Below are positions 8,163-16,852 of a DNA stretch of 64,000 nucleotides, one piece after another (within the stretch, counting starts at the first letter, position 1; every line of letters begins with the position of its first letter). The stretch spans positions 1-64,000 of the forward strand of contig NZ_DJUR01000019.1 in assembly GCF_002440555.1 (NCBI RefSeq), read 5' to 3'. A model generated the notes under the pieces. The model was not told the DNA's origin. It was given only the letters and a program-made list of their open reading frames with translations, and made no database searches. The position numbers and the translations under genes are program-made. This stretch comes from Aerococcus sp. UBA6277 (GTDB taxonomy: Bacteria; Bacillota; Bacilli; Lactobacillales; Aerococcaceae).

Positions 8163-9383
8163 ATGAACCAAATTAATAAAGATTACCAACGATTACCAGG
8201 CTCTTATTTATTCGCAGAAGTAAAACGTCGCCAAGAGGCCTATGAAATAGCACATCCAGACCAAAACGTAATCCGTTTAGGTGTTGGTGACGTTACTTTA
8301 CCTTTAGCACCAGCAGTCATCGAAGTCTTACATAAGGCAGTTGATGAACAAGTGGATGCTGCTACCTTTAAAGGTTATGCGCCAGACCACGGTTATGACT
8401 TCTTACGTGAAGCCATTCAAAAGAATGATTTTGCAGCACGTGGTGCAGATGTAAAAGTGGATGAAATCGTTATTTCTGACGGTGCCAAATCAGATTCTTC
8501 AAACATCCAAGAAATCTTTGGCCCAGACATTAAAATCGCTGTTGGTGACCCTGTTTACCCAGTTTACATCGATTCAAACATCATGGCTGGTCGCGGTGGT
8601 GACTACAACGAAGAAACGGGTAAATGGTCGGACTTAGTTTACTTATCAGCTACAGCGGAAAATGACTTTAAACCCGCGCTACCTGAGGAGCCAGTTGACT
8701 TAGTATACCTTTGCTACCCTAACAACCCTACAGGAACAACTTTAAACACAGCTGACCTACAAAAATGGGTAGACTGGGCTAACGAAAATGATGCGATCTT
8801 AATCTTCGACTCAGCTTACGAGTCATTCATTACAGAAGAAGACGTGCCACATTCAATCTTTGAATTACCAGGTTCACGTACTTGTGCTATTGAAATTCGT
8901 TCATTCTCAAAACGTGCTGGCTTTACGGGCATGCGTTTAGGGGCTACAATTATCCCTCAAGAGGTGGAAATCGATGGCGTATCCCTATTAGACTTATGGA
9001 AACGTCGTATTTCAACGAAATTCAACGGTGCACCTTATATCGTACAACGTGCTGGTGAAGCAAGTTACTCTGAAGAAGGTAAGGCACAAATCGAAGAAAT
9101 GTTAGCTTACTACCGCCGCAATGCTATCCTGATTAAAGAAGGTTTGGAAGAGGCGGGCTATGAAGTCTTCGGTGGTGTGAACGCGCCTTACGTTTGGTTG
9201 AAAACACCAGCAGGCATGGACTCATGGGACTTCTTTGACTTCCTATTAGAAAATGCACAAATCGTTGGGACACCAGGTGTTGGTTTCGGTCCTTCAGGTG
9301 CCGGATACTTCCGATTAACAGCCTTCAATACCTATGAAAAAACAGCAGAAGCTGTTGAACGTATCAAGGCTTTAAACAAATAG
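8163..9383 (+). CDS. dapL: LL-diaminopimelate aminotransferase DapL
   Basis: PLP enzyme converting tetrahydrodipicolinate directly to LL-diaminopimelate with glutamate, a one-step bypass in lysine and cell-wall precursor synthesis. It has 406 residues, normal for DapL. Diagnostic segments are the N-terminal YLFAEV and RLGVGD, ISDGAKSD, GDPVYPVY, CYPNNPTGTTL and SFSKRAGFTGMRLG with the PLP lysine Lys250. The C-terminal side has NGAPYIVQRAGEASYS and GGVNAPYVWLKTP. ATG 8163 follows AGAGGAG. No other dap gene is beside it. Other class I aminotransferases are less likely given these segments. Confidence 0.88.
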   Translation: MNQINKDYQRLPGSYLFAEVKRRQEAYEIAHPDQNVIRLGVGDVTLPLAPAVIEVLHKAVDEQVDAATFKGYAPDHGYDFLREAIQKNDFAARGADVKVDEIVISDGAKSDSSNIQEIFGPDIKIAVGDPVYPVYIDSNIMAGRGGDYNEETGKWSDLVYLSATAENDFKPALPEEPVDLVYLCYPNNPTGTTLNTADLQKWVDWANENDAILIFDSAYESFITEEDVPHSIFELPGSRTCAIEIRSFSKRAGFTGMRLGATIIPQEVEIDGVSLLDLWKRRISTKFNGAPYIVQRAGEASYSEEGKAQIEEMLAYYRRNAILIKEGLEEAGYEVFGGVNAPYVWLKTPAGMDSWDFFDFLLENAQIVGTPGVGFGPSGAGYFRLTAFNTYEKTAEAVERIKALNK

Positions 9384-9399
9384 TTAAACGAGCGAAAAG

Positions 9400-9426
9400 G
9401 GTAGAACCTCGGTTCTGCTCTTTTTG
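9400..9426 (+). terminator. Terminator after dapL
   Basis: GGGTAGAACC, loop TC, GGTTCTGCTC with wobble pairs, followed by a T run (9421-9425). Confidence 0.75.
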
Positions 9427-9924
9427 TTTGCAAAAATTTAATCGAAATCATGCTTTTTTTCTCAAAGCCAGTGCGTAATCTGTTATCGCTGAAGAGTTTG
9501 ATGGCACCAAATTAGAAGTTCAAGTGCCGATTAAAGACGTTTGGTCAGCGGAATAAGTCATCGATATGTCAAAAAGAGTGTCACTTTTTCTGTCATTATT
9601 AAAGGTGAAACGACTTTTTTTGGCTAAATGTCATATTATTTTATATAAAGAATTGATTATGTGCATAGTACAGAATCAATACAAAATCGGATTTTACGCG
9701 TTTTTTGAAGTCTATGAGAAAAAATTAATCGAAAGATTAAAGATAATTTTGCAATATTTATCACTTATATAATATGTTAACAGAAAACTTGATTTATCAG
9801 CTTTTAGTCCGAATATAATGCGAAAAGAGTATATTTAATATTCTTAAAGACGAGTCATACACAAACTTTTGCAAATAATTGATGGTTTTTGATAAAATCC
9901 GCTAGTTTTCATAGCATTTTATGA
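9427..9924. other. AT-rich gap with a short coding remnant
   Basis: About 500 bp between the dapL terminator and the mannose operon promoter. Apart from the remnant at 9482-9556, nothing gene-like was found. An open frame at 9566-9772 lacks a ribosome binding site and has the composition of noncoding DNA. Confidence 0.5.
9482..9556 (+). pseudogene. C-terminal remnant of an unknown gene
   Basis: A 24-codon open segment ending in TAA reads with ordinary protein composition (contains FDGTKLEVQVPIKDVW). A stop lies just upstream in frame and there is no start codon or ribosome binding site. It looks like the surviving end of a deleted gene. I do not recognise the parent family. Confidence 0.35.
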
Positions 9925-9967
9925 TTGTATTTGGAAGATTTTACTTATATACTTGAAAACGGATACA
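9925..9967 (+). promoter_or_regulatory. Promoter and cre site of the mannose PTS operon
   Basis: -35 TTGTAT (9925-9930), 17 bp, -10 TATACT (9948-9953). The next 14 bases, TGAAAACGGATACA (9954-9967), fit TGNAANCGNWNNCW at every position. A CcpA site directly on the transcription start predicts repression by preferred sugars. No sigma-54 -24/-12 element was seen, although many Firmicute mannose operons use one. Confidence 0.8.
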
Positions 9968-10001
9968 AGTGTCCAATTTTTATTTAGGGAGGTTTCATAG
10001 A

Positions 10002-10994
10002 ATGATAGGAATTATTTTAGCGAGTCACGGTAAGTTCGCTGAAGGTATTAAACAATCTGCTGAGATGATTTTCGGCGCGCAAGAAAATCTGCAAGCAGTG
10101 ACCTTTATGCCTGAAGAAGGACCGGATGATTTACGTGCCCATCTTTTAGAAGCAGTTGAATCTTTCGATGATACGTTACAAGTTCTATTTTTAGTTGATT
10201 TGTGGGGAGGTTCACCATTCAACCAGGCCAATGCTATTCACGAAGAAATGCCAGATCGTACGGCAATCGTGAGTGGTTTAAATCTACCAATGCTCTTAGA
10301 AGCTTTGGGTCAACGATTTGGTTCTGACCAAGTGTCGGATGTAGCCAAACACATTTTAACAAGAGAAGTGTCAGGTATTCGTGTAAAACCTGAAGCACTT
10401 GGCGAAGGCATTGACGCGCCAACAGCTGCAGCTAGCGAAGGTAGTCAAGAAGAGGAACAAGTTGGTACCTTAACACCAGGTACTGTATTAGGTGATGGGA
10501 AGATTAAGTATGTCCTAGCACGTGTGGATACCCGTTTATTACACGGTCAAGTAGCCACTGGTTGGGTAAAATCAGTTAACCCTAACCGTATTATTGTTGT
10601 ATCGGACAAGGTAGCCCAAGATGACATGCGTAAATCATTGATTCAACAAGCGGCGCCAACAGGTGTTCGTGCCAACACAATTCCAGTATCTAAATTAGCG
10701 GAAATTGATAAAGACCCACGTTTTGGTAAGACAAAGGCATTATTATTATTTGAAACGCCACAAGATGTGTTAGCAGCAATCGAAGCTGGCGTAGATATCA
10801 AGGAAGTAAACTTAGGTTCAATGGCGCATTCTAAAGGGAAAACAATGATTTCAAGATCATTGTCAGTAGACGAGGAAGATGTAGCGACTTTACAAAAATT
10901 AAAAGACCATGGGGTTAAATTTGACGTACGTAAAGTCCCTGCAGACTCAGACGAAAACTTAGATAAACTGTTGAAAAATCATAACTTGATTTAA
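10002..10994 (+). CDS. manL: Mannose-family PTS enzyme IIAB
   Basis: Cytoplasmic phosphocarrier of the mannose/glucose PTS: it takes phosphate from HPr on IIA, passes it to IIB and then to the incoming sugar. The IIA domain comes first, with its histidine in ASHG (residue 9). An Ala/Glu-rich linker follows near residues 140-155. The IIB domain has its histidine in RLLHGQVATGW. The start at 10002 is chosen because TAGGGAGG (9985-9992) is well spaced to it; an upstream in-frame ATG at 9969 has no site. It leads manL-manM-manN-manO-manA, all within short gaps. Confidence 0.94.
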   Translation: MIGIILASHGKFAEGIKQSAEMIFGAQENLQAVTFMPEEGPDDLRAHLLEAVESFDDTLQVLFLVDLWGGSPFNQANAIHEEMPDRTAIVSGLNLPMLLEALGQRFGSDQVSDVAKHILTREVSGIRVKPEALGEGIDAPTAAASEGSQEEEQVGTLTPGTVLGDGKIKYVLARVDTRLLHGQVATGWVKSVNPNRIIVVSDKVAQDDMRKSLIQQAAPTGVRANTIPVSKLAEIDKDPRFGKTKALLLFETPQDVLAAIEAGVDIKEVNLGSMAHSKGKTMISRSLSVDEEDVATLQKLKDHGVKFDVRKVPADSDENLDKLLKNHNLI

Positions 10995-11013
10995 AAGGGA
11001 GGTCGACAGAAAA

Positions 11014-11823
11014 ATGGATATTTCAATTTTTGCAGCTATAGCTATTTGTGTTATTGCATTATTCGCTGGTTTTGAAAGTGTGTTGGACTCATTCCAATTA
11101 CACCAACCAATTCTTGTTTGTACTTTAATTGGTCTTGCAACAGGAAACTTAACTGAAGGACTACTATTAGGTGGTCAATTACAATTAATCGCTTTAGGTT
11201 GGATGAACATCGGGGCAGCGCAAGCACCAGATGCGGCCTTAGCAGGTGTAATCGCTGGTATCTTAGTATTAACTAAAGGTGCTTCTGTATCTGAAGGTAT
11301 TGCCATTGCGGTGCCTTTAGCAATTGCTGGTCAAGTATTAACAATCTTCGTTCGTACAATGACAGTAGGTTTGGCTCACTATGCTGATGGCCAAGCGGAA
11401 AAAGGCTCTATTCGTGGAGTTGAATCTGCCAATATGCTGGCTTTAGGTCTTCAAGGTTTACGTGTAATGATTCCAGCAATCGCTACATTAGCTTTACCAG
11501 CTTCAGCTGTACAAGGCGCTTTAGCAGCCATTCCAGACTGGATCACAGGTGGTCTAGCTGTTGGTGGTGGTATGATTGTTGCTGTAGGTTACGCAATGGT
11601 TATCAATATGATGGCAACCAAAACAACATGGCCATTCTTCTTTATCGGTTTTGCTTTAGCAGCCGTTACAGAATTGAACTTGGTGGCAATGGGTATTATC
11701 GGTCTGGCCTTAGCACTTATCTACATTGAATTGTCTCCACAATTTAATGGCGGTGGCGGTTCAGGATCTGGTGGTTCAGGTTCAGTTGATGACCAATTAG
11801 ACGCCATTTTAGAAGACTATTAA
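11014..11823 (+). CDS. manM: Mannose-family PTS enzyme IIC
   Basis: Membrane channel component of the mannose permease, paired with IID. The 269-residue protein is mostly hydrophobic helices, with the family segment GLATGNLTEGLLLGGQLQLIALGWMNIGAA near residues 40-70. It ends in a Gly/Ser-rich linker and an acidic DDQLDAILEDY tail. AGGGAGG precedes ATG 11014. It lies 19 bases after manL and 12 before manN. Confidence 0.94.
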   Translation: MDISIFAAIAICVIALFAGFESVLDSFQLHQPILVCTLIGLATGNLTEGLLLGGQLQLIALGWMNIGAAQAPDAALAGVIAGILVLTKGASVSEGIAIAVPLAIAGQVLTIFVRTMTVGLAHYADGQAEKGSIRGVESANMLALGLQGLRVMIPAIATLALPASAVQGALAAIPDWITGGLAVGGGMIVAVGYAMVINMMATKTTWPFFFIGFALAAVTELNLVAMGIIGLALALIYIELSPQFNGGGGSGSGGSGSVDDQLDAILEDY

Positions 11824-11835
11824 GGAGGGGTAGAC

Positions 11836-12783
11836 ATGACTGAAGAAGTAACAAACCGCGTAACATTATCAAAACGAGACCGGATGGTCGCAAACTGGCG
11901 ATTAACTTTCGTTCAAGCTTCATGGAACTACGAGCGTATGCATAACGTTGGTTGGGCTTATGTATTAGCCCCAGCAATCAAAAAATTATATACAAGTAAA
12001 GAAGACCGTACAGCAGCTTTACAACGTCACTTGGAATTCATCAACTCTCACCCATACGTTGAGGCACCAATTTTAGGGGTAACCTTAGCTATGGAAGAAG
12101 AGAAAGCAAATGGTACAGTCATTGAAGACCAAGCCATCCAAGGGGTTAAAGTTGGTATGATGGGTCCTCTTGCTGGTGTGGGTGACCCAATCTTCTGGGG
12201 TACTTTACGTCCAGTAATCGGTGCCTTCGCTGCATCACTTGCCCTAAGCCAATCTATCTTAGGACCAATCTTATTCTTCGTACTTTGGAATTTAATCCGT
12301 GTAGCTTTCACTTGGTATACACAAGAATTAGGTTACCGTGCAGGTTCTGAAATCACAAAAGACTTGTCTGGTGGTATCATTCAAAAAATCACTGTTGGGG
12401 CATCTATTTTAGGGATGTTCGTTATGGGGGTATTGGTACCTCGTTGGACAACAATGAATTTTCCAAAAGTAATCTCTGAAGTAACAAACCAACAAGATGC
12501 TATTGTAAACTTTGATGGTTTAGTTGAAGCTGCTAATAACAGCAATGTGACAGCAGATAGCTTCCGTGATGTGATTAACCAAATTTCATCAGGTCAATTA
12601 GTAAATACCACAACAGCAACAACATTAGGTGACGTATTCAATCAATTATTACCTGGTATGATGCCATTACTATTAACATTAGCATGTATGTACCTATTAA
12701 AACGTAAAGTGAGCGCAACTACCTTGATCTTCTCTATCTTTGTGATCGGTATCGTGCTTTATGTATTAGGTATCATGGGTTAA
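11836..12783 (+). CDS. manN: Mannose-family PTS enzyme IID
   Basis: Second membrane subunit of the mannose permease. At 315 residues it is slightly longer than the ~300 typical, because of an inserted hydrophilic stretch near residues 210-270. IID signatures include SWNYERMHNVGWAY near the N-terminus, HLEFINSHPY and GPLAGVGDPIFWGTLRP. The C-terminus has paired hydrophobic helices. AGGAGGGG precedes the ATG. IIC/IID pairs of this family are also receptors for class IIa bacteriocins, which is family knowledge rather than something shown here. Confidence 0.94.
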   Translation: MTEEVTNRVTLSKRDRMVANWRLTFVQASWNYERMHNVGWAYVLAPAIKKLYTSKEDRTAALQRHLEFINSHPYVEAPILGVTLAMEEEKANGTVIEDQAIQGVKVGMMGPLAGVGDPIFWGTLRPVIGAFAASLALSQSILGPILFFVLWNLIRVAFTWYTQELGYRAGSEITKDLSGGIIQKITVGASILGMFVMGVLVPRWTTMNFPKVISEVTNQQDAIVNFDGLVEAANNSNVTADSFRDVINQISSGQLVNTTTATTLGDVFNQLLPGMMPLLLTLACMYLLKRKVSATTLIFSIFVIGIVLYVLGIMG

Positions 12784-12784
12784 G

Positions 12785-13168
12785 ATGGTAGCACAATTAA
12801 ATACAGAAGTAACGTTCATCTCTAAAGCGAATGCGATGATAAACCCTATCGACCCTAAGTCAGGCTTACTGATGGTGGGCGATAAGGGTGTCGAATTTCG
12901 CGAGGAGAACGGACCAGGCTTCATTCAAATTCCATGGGTTAACATTACACGCGTACGCGTGCAAATGTTCTTCAAAGGACGTTACGTCCGCGGCTTCTAC
13001 TTTGAAACCGATGAAGGCCAACTCCTGGAATTTGTTGTCGATGAAGCTAAAGATAGTCTTCGGGCAATGCGCAAGTACCTACCCCGAGAAAAATTCGTCG
13101 CACAACAAAGTAACCTAGCCAACTTATTCAAAAACCCCTTTAAACGAGGGAAGAAAGACAAGGAGTAG
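12785..13168 (+). CDS. manO: DUF956 family protein ManO
   Basis: Small protein almost always found at the end of Firmicute mannose PTS operons; its role is not firmly known, and regulation of the PTS has been suggested. The 127 residues include the family segments PKSGLLMVGDKGVEF and IQIPWVNITRVRV, the basic GRYVRGFYFETDE, and a Lys-rich C-terminus. No membrane segment or signal peptide. It starts one base after the manN stop, so it is probably translationally coupled. Confidence 0.88.
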   Translation: MVAQLNTEVTFISKANAMINPIDPKSGLLMVGDKGVEFREENGPGFIQIPWVNITRVRVQMFFKGRYVRGFYFETDEGQLLEFVVDEAKDSLRAMRKYLPREKFVAQQSNLANLFKNPFKRGKKDKE

Positions 13169-13173
13169 TGACG

Positions 13174-14124
13174 ATGCAAGAACCCATATTCTTAAAAGCC
13201 TACCTAGAAGAAAAAATCTGGGGTGGACAAAAATTACGCAGTCAATTTAATCTAGACATCCCTTCTGACCAGACAGGAGAAGCGTGGGTCATTTCAGGAC
13301 ATGAACATGGGCAATCTATCGTGACGTCACCTGAATCCCTTGCCGGCTTAAGTCTATCTGACTTGTACCAACAACACCCAGAAATCTTCTTGGGAGAAGC
13401 GGCTGACCGTTTTCCATTATTAATCAAAATCATTGACGCCAAGGAAGATTTGTCCGTCCAAGTACACCCGGATGATGCCTATGGACTAGCCCATGAAAAT
13501 GACCTTGGAAAGACGGAGTGCTGGTATATTATGGATGCAGATCCAGGCGCTTACTTAATCTACGGCCATAACGTCCAAAACAAAGAGCAGTTCTTAGAAA
13601 TGGTCGAAGAGAACGAGTGGGACCAACTGCTTCGTAAAGTACCTGTTCATGCCGGTGATTTCTTCGCCGTGCCAGCAGGGACTATCCATGCTATCGGTGG
13701 CGGCGTATTAATCCTCGAAACCCAACAAAGTTCTAACACCACCTACCGGGTTTATGACTACGGACGCAAGGACGCCAATGGCCAGGAGCGTGACCTACAC
13801 ATCCAACAATCAGCGGATGTCACCATGTTCCCCCACAAAGATACTCTAGCAACCGGGCATACAACTGAACTACCGGGCGGCTCAATCCAAGAATTTTGGA
13901 CCAATGAATACTTCTCCGTGGCAAAATGGACAATCGAGGATAACTTGCATATCAACTTATCCGAAAAGTACCAGTTGTGTACAGTCCTTGAGGGCCAAGG
14001 ACAAGTAACGGTTGGCGACAAGGCTTGGGACGTAAAAGCAGCAGACGCCTTTATCCTACCAAGTGACCTTAGAGAAGTCACACTCACTGGGCAATTCAGT
14101 TTGATGGTAGCTGAGGAATCTTAG
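13174..14124 (+). CDS. manA: Mannose-6-phosphate isomerase, class I
   Basis: Zinc enzyme interconverting mannose 6-phosphate and fructose 6-phosphate, linking the mannose PTS to glycolysis. The 316-residue protein has the short Firmicute architecture. Metal and active-site segments seen are SVQVHPDDAYG, the glutamate in GKTECWYI, and the second cupin strand VPAGTIHAIGGGVLI with ETQQSSNTTYRVYDY. ATG 13174 is preferred over GTG 13168 because AAGGAG (13160-13165) is then nine bases away. It is the last gene of the operon and is followed by a strong terminator. Confidence 0.93.
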   Translation: MQEPIFLKAYLEEKIWGGQKLRSQFNLDIPSDQTGEAWVISGHEHGQSIVTSPESLAGLSLSDLYQQHPEIFLGEAADRFPLLIKIIDAKEDLSVQVHPDDAYGLAHENDLGKTECWYIMDADPGAYLIYGHNVQNKEQFLEMVEENEWDQLLRKVPVHAGDFFAVPAGTIHAIGGGVLILETQQSSNTTYRVYDYGRKDANGQERDLHIQQSADVTMFPHKDTLATGHTTELPGGSIQEFWTNEYFSVAKWTIEDNLHINLSEKYQLCTVLEGQGQVTVGDKAWDVKAADAFILPSDLREVTLTGQFSLMVAEES

Positions 14125-14155
14125 GAAACCCGATATTACTAGTAGAGTTAGACAC

Positions 14156-14194
14156 AAAAGAGGTTATGACAAACGACGTCATAGCCTCTTTTTT
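14156..14194 (+). terminator. Terminator of the mannose operon
   Basis: AAAAGAGGTTATGAC and GTCATAGCCTCTTTT pair around a short loop and run into T6. Confidence 0.88.
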
Positions 14195-14226
14195 AGGTCA
14201 AATTTGAATAAAGCACCAAAATAATA

Positions 14227-14264
14227 GACCAAAGGATAAGCGCACAATCGCTCACCCCTTGGTC
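14227..14264 (-). terminator. Stem-loop downstream of the formate/nitrite transporter gene
   Basis: GACCAAAGG (from 14227) pairs with CCCCTTGGTC (to 14264). On the minus strand it lies about 75 bases past the stop codon of the transporter gene, so it is a weak terminator candidate for that gene. Confidence 0.45.
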
Positions 14265-14337
14265 AATTGTTGTATTAAAGTATTGTCGAATTCAATTATC
14301 TGCTGTTCAAGTCTGTTGGAGCGGCAAGCATTTTGCC

Positions 14338-15129
14338 TTAGTCTAGGTAAAGGGTATCTTCATTGTTCAAGAAGCTGTAGCCAAGCCCCATCATGACACC
14401 ACCACCGACCAAATTTCCAAGGAAAACGACCAACCAATTGACTAGCACACCAAGTAAATTCATGTTATTACCTGAAAAGAAAGCCAGACTCATTAGAGAG
14501 AAATTCGCGATCACATGTTCAAATCCGCCATAAACAAAAAGGAAAATAACAGCTACGATAAATAGCAAGCGGGCGGTATCATCCTTCATTTTCATCTGTC
14601 CCATAATCGTAATGTTCACAAAAATATTTGCGAGAATCCCGTCTATAAACAAGGTCCAAATATCCTTGTTTAATTTAGCGTTGATAACTGTCATAATCGC
14701 AGAATCACCATTAAAGTATTGTGCAGCACTCGAATTGCCAATGAGTATACCCACTATCATTGCACCCAGTAAGTTCATCAGCGTGCAAACGAGGATGATG
14801 GTTAAGGCTTTTGACCAAGAAATTTTCCGGCGATGAGCACTCGTGAACAAGTACATCATATTTGAAGTAGCCAATTCACCGTTTAAATAAACAATCATGG
14901 CTAAACCGATTGGAAATATGAGGGCGTAGCTAATTTTACCTAGAGCTGGATAGTCTACAGAAAGGACATCCCAAACCAAAATACCAATGGCGGTTGGTAG
15001 GGTTAAGAATATACCCGCATAAATCGCTCGTAACAAGTATCTAATCTTTGATTGGGCAAAAAGGGCATCCTTTTTGGCAACGGCACCATCGATTATATCC
15101 ATGAAAGTTGAAACATTTTTCTCGCTCAT
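14338..15129 (-). CDS. Formate/nitrite transporter (FNT) family channel
   Basis: FNT pentameric channels move formate, nitrite or hydrosulphide across the membrane. The 263-residue protein has about six membrane helices; FPIGLAMIVYLNGELATSNMM and GFEHVIANF (the conserved FEHxxANM segment) are typical. Start 15129 (MSEKN) is chosen because GCAAGGAG is eight bases upstream; the longer frame from 15159 has no site. In a fermenter, formate export after pyruvate formate-lyase is a sensible role, but substrate cannot be read from the sequence. Confidence 0.88.
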   Translation of the reverse strand: MSEKNVSTFMDIIDGAVAKKDALFAQSKIRYLLRAIYAGIFLTLPTAIGILVWDVLSVDYPALGKISYALIFPIGLAMIVYLNGELATSNMMYLFTSAHRRKISWSKALTIILVCTLMNLLGAMIVGILIGNSSAAQYFNGDSAIMTVINAKLNKDIWTLFIDGILANIFVNITIMGQMKMKDDTARLLFIVAVIFLFVYGGFEHVIANFSLMSLAFFSGNNMNLLGVLVNWLVVFLGNLVGGGVMMGLGYSFLNNEDTLYLD

Positions 15130-15411
15130 ACCTTGTCTCCTTGCAATCATTTTTAACATAGTCCATCATTTTTTCTGACTTGGTTAGCATACTATAAAAT
15201 AGCGATTAATATGATTAGAATTGATATATCTACCTTTTTAACCTGATAAAAAACAGAACCTTTGATAATTTTTTCACAATATTGTGGAATTATATACTTA
15301 ATTGTTCTATTTAGATCGAAGCATTTTTTGATGCTCGTATCAAAAAAACCGTGCAAAAAAAGGACAAAGACTATACTATTAAGACAAACACCTAATCTGG
15401 AGGTAACGACG

Positions 15412-15903
15412 ATGAAAGAGAAATCAATTTGGATTGATCATTATAAAATGGAAGGACACGAAGAAGGTGGCTTTTTCTACCAAGTGTTGAAGTCAGACCA
15501 ACATATCCAGTTAGAAGGGCAGCCTGAAAGAGCCTTATATACCAGCATCTATTTCCTATTAACCTCAACAAATCCGTCACGATTCCACCGTTTAACAGCG
15601 GATGAAGTTTGGTATTATCACTATGGTAGTCCACTGACTGTACATATGATTACGCCGGAAGGTGAATACCAGCAAATTACCCTTGGTACAGAAGTTGAAA
15701 ACGGCCAAGTATTACAAGCCGTTGTGCCTAAAAACACGATTTTCGGGTCAAGTGTTGAAGAATTGGATAGCTATTCACTAGTATCATGCATGGTTAGTCC
15801 AGGATTTGAATACGATGACTTTGAACTATTCAAGCGGTCAGATTTACTGAATCAATATCCAGATTATGCAGATATTATTCACCGACTAACCTTAGAAGAC
15901 TAG
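15412..15903 (+). CDS. Cupin family protein (DUF985 type)
   Basis: A 163-residue single-domain cupin of the DUF985 (Cupin_5) group. Seen are GHEEGGFFYQVLKS, YFLLTSTNPSRFHRL, DEVWYYHYGSPLTVHMI, then GQVLQAVVPKNTIFGS and VSCMVSPGFEYDDFELF, all typical of the group. Function in bacteria is unknown; cupin folds bind metals or sugars. The start at 15412 is set by TCTGGAGGTAAC just upstream. It is monocistronic, with the repeat-rich region following. Confidence 0.85.
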   Translation: MKEKSIWIDHYKMEGHEEGGFFYQVLKSDQHIQLEGQPERALYTSIYFLLTSTNPSRFHRLTADEVWYYHYGSPLTVHMITPEGEYQQITLGTEVENGQVLQAVVPKNTIFGSSVEELDSYSLVSCMVSPGFEYDDFELFKRSDLLNQYPDYADIIHRLTLED

Positions 15904-15924
15904 GATTTCTGGTCTGCTTAAGAG

Positions 15925-16104
15925 ATTCGTAACTTATTCATCACAAAATCAACACAATTTTGATTGATATTTTCACTAAATCTTCAAAGCTATCGCCTAT
16001 TATATAAGCATACCCAATAAAGAACCAAACTTTTCTTCATAAATCTTTCTCCTCCCAAAATGAAAGATGACAAAAAACCAGCTGGCTCCCAACAGCTGGT
16101 TTTT
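15925..16104 (+). ncRNA. Putative small RNA gene, copy 1, with anti-SD hairpin loops
   Basis: First of two ~180 bp repeats of high identity. Order: an inverted repeat AATCAACACAATTTTGATT (15947-15965), a -10-like TATTATATAAG (15998-16008), and a leader of about 30 bases. Hairpin 1 follows: ATCTTTC 16043-16049, loop containing TCCTCCC, GAAAGAT 16062-16068. The terminator hairpin is AACCAGCTG 16076-16084, loop GCTCCCAA, CAGCTGGTT 16093-16101, then T run. The predicted RNA is about 95 nt. No reading frame is conserved between the copies. A plain terminator for the cupin gene would explain only the last 30 bases. Confidence 0.6.
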
Positions 16105-16132
16105 AAGTGCGAAATAATAGTGAAGGAGCTAC

Positions 16133-16297
16133 TTAGTGCCCCTTTTTTTCGTAATATATTCCCCAAATCAAGTTGAGTATAAATAAGAATAAAAATATAC
16201 GGTTGTATTTGTAGGATTCTTGGAAGGTAAAGGTGACAAAAGCGAATATAACGACTAATAGAATGGTTATATTTCTAGGGATCAAGAATTTTTCCAT
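16133..16297 (-). CDS. Small membrane protein, 54 residues, unknown function
   Basis: The frame runs from ATG 16297 to TAA 16133 and encodes MEKFLIPRN, a first hydrophobic helix (ITILLVVIFAFVTFTF), a short polar loop (QESYKYNR), a second helix (IFLFLFILNLIWGIYY) and a basic end EKKGH. The clean two-helix design with a charged loop argues for a real gene. The ribosome binding site is weak (ATAGGTGT). It lies inside the interval bounded by the two sRNA-like repeats, and the family is unrecognised. Confidence 0.5.
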   Translation of the reverse strand: MEKFLIPRNITILLVVIFAFVTFTFQESYKYNRIFLFLFILNLIWGIYYEKKGH

Positions 16298-16428
16298 ATG
16301 GACACCTATCTGTTGTTGGCGAGTTATCTATTTTATAGAGAGACTTTATAAGTATTTAGCAGTTGTACTTAGATGGTTAATCCATTATTCAAACATACGA
16401 TCCGTGGACACTCTTTAAACTTTCCCAT

Positions 16429-16711
16429 CTATCCGATCCAATAGGTACGAGATATTGTCTTTACTAATTTGGTCCTAGCAGAATTACTATATACTTTTGT
16501 AATTGTGTTTTGGCCTATTAGAACTTCTGTACCTCTAGGAGATGTTGCGATAATATTTTGCATATTGACTGTTGGATAAACATAAGCTTCGGGTGACTTC
16601 ATCAAAGAAATAATATCATAAAGTCCAATGGCTGCTTTTATCTGCCAACCAGGGATTAAATTGAGCAGGTTTGTAATTCCATAAATTTGATGTTTGTATA
16701 TTGTGCTCCAT
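16429..16711 (-). pseudogene. Frameshifted small gene, unknown function
   Basis: A very strong site (TAGGAGGTGG) precedes ATG 16711 on the minus strand, but that frame stops after about 31 codons. From about codon 12 on, the adjacent frame reads on sensibly to TAG at 16429 (…NLLNLIPGWQIKAAIG…, …TVNMQNIIATSPRGTEV…). A single one-base change near 16670-16690 would restore a protein of about 93 residues. It may be a true pseudogene or a sequencing error. I do not recognise the family. Confidence 0.45.
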
Positions 16712-16738
16712 AGCTACCACCTCCTAACTGTTCTATAG

Positions 16739-16852
16739 AAAAATGATAATCAAACGATTACCGACTCGTATCTTCGTAAATTAGCATACCCAAATACTGA
16801 TGAAAGTGCTGTCACATTCATGTTACATCGGGTGGGGAACGTTGATAAATAA
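16739..16852 (+). pseudogene. C-terminal remnant of an unknown gene
   Basis: An open stretch of 37 codons ending in TAA at 16850-16852, preceded directly by an in-frame TAG, with protein-like composition (SYLRKLAYPNTDESAVTFM). There is no start or ribosome binding site. It is read as the tail of a lost gene between the two repeats. Confidence 0.3.

Noticed and set aside
9566-9772. 68-codon plus-strand frame upstream of the mannose operon
   Set aside because: No ribosome binding site, noncoding-like composition, and it ends in the AT-rich promoter region.
9840-10001. Sigma-54 promoter for the mannose PTS
   Set aside because: No TGGCAC-N5-TTGC pattern upstream; a sigma-A promoter with a cre site explains the region.
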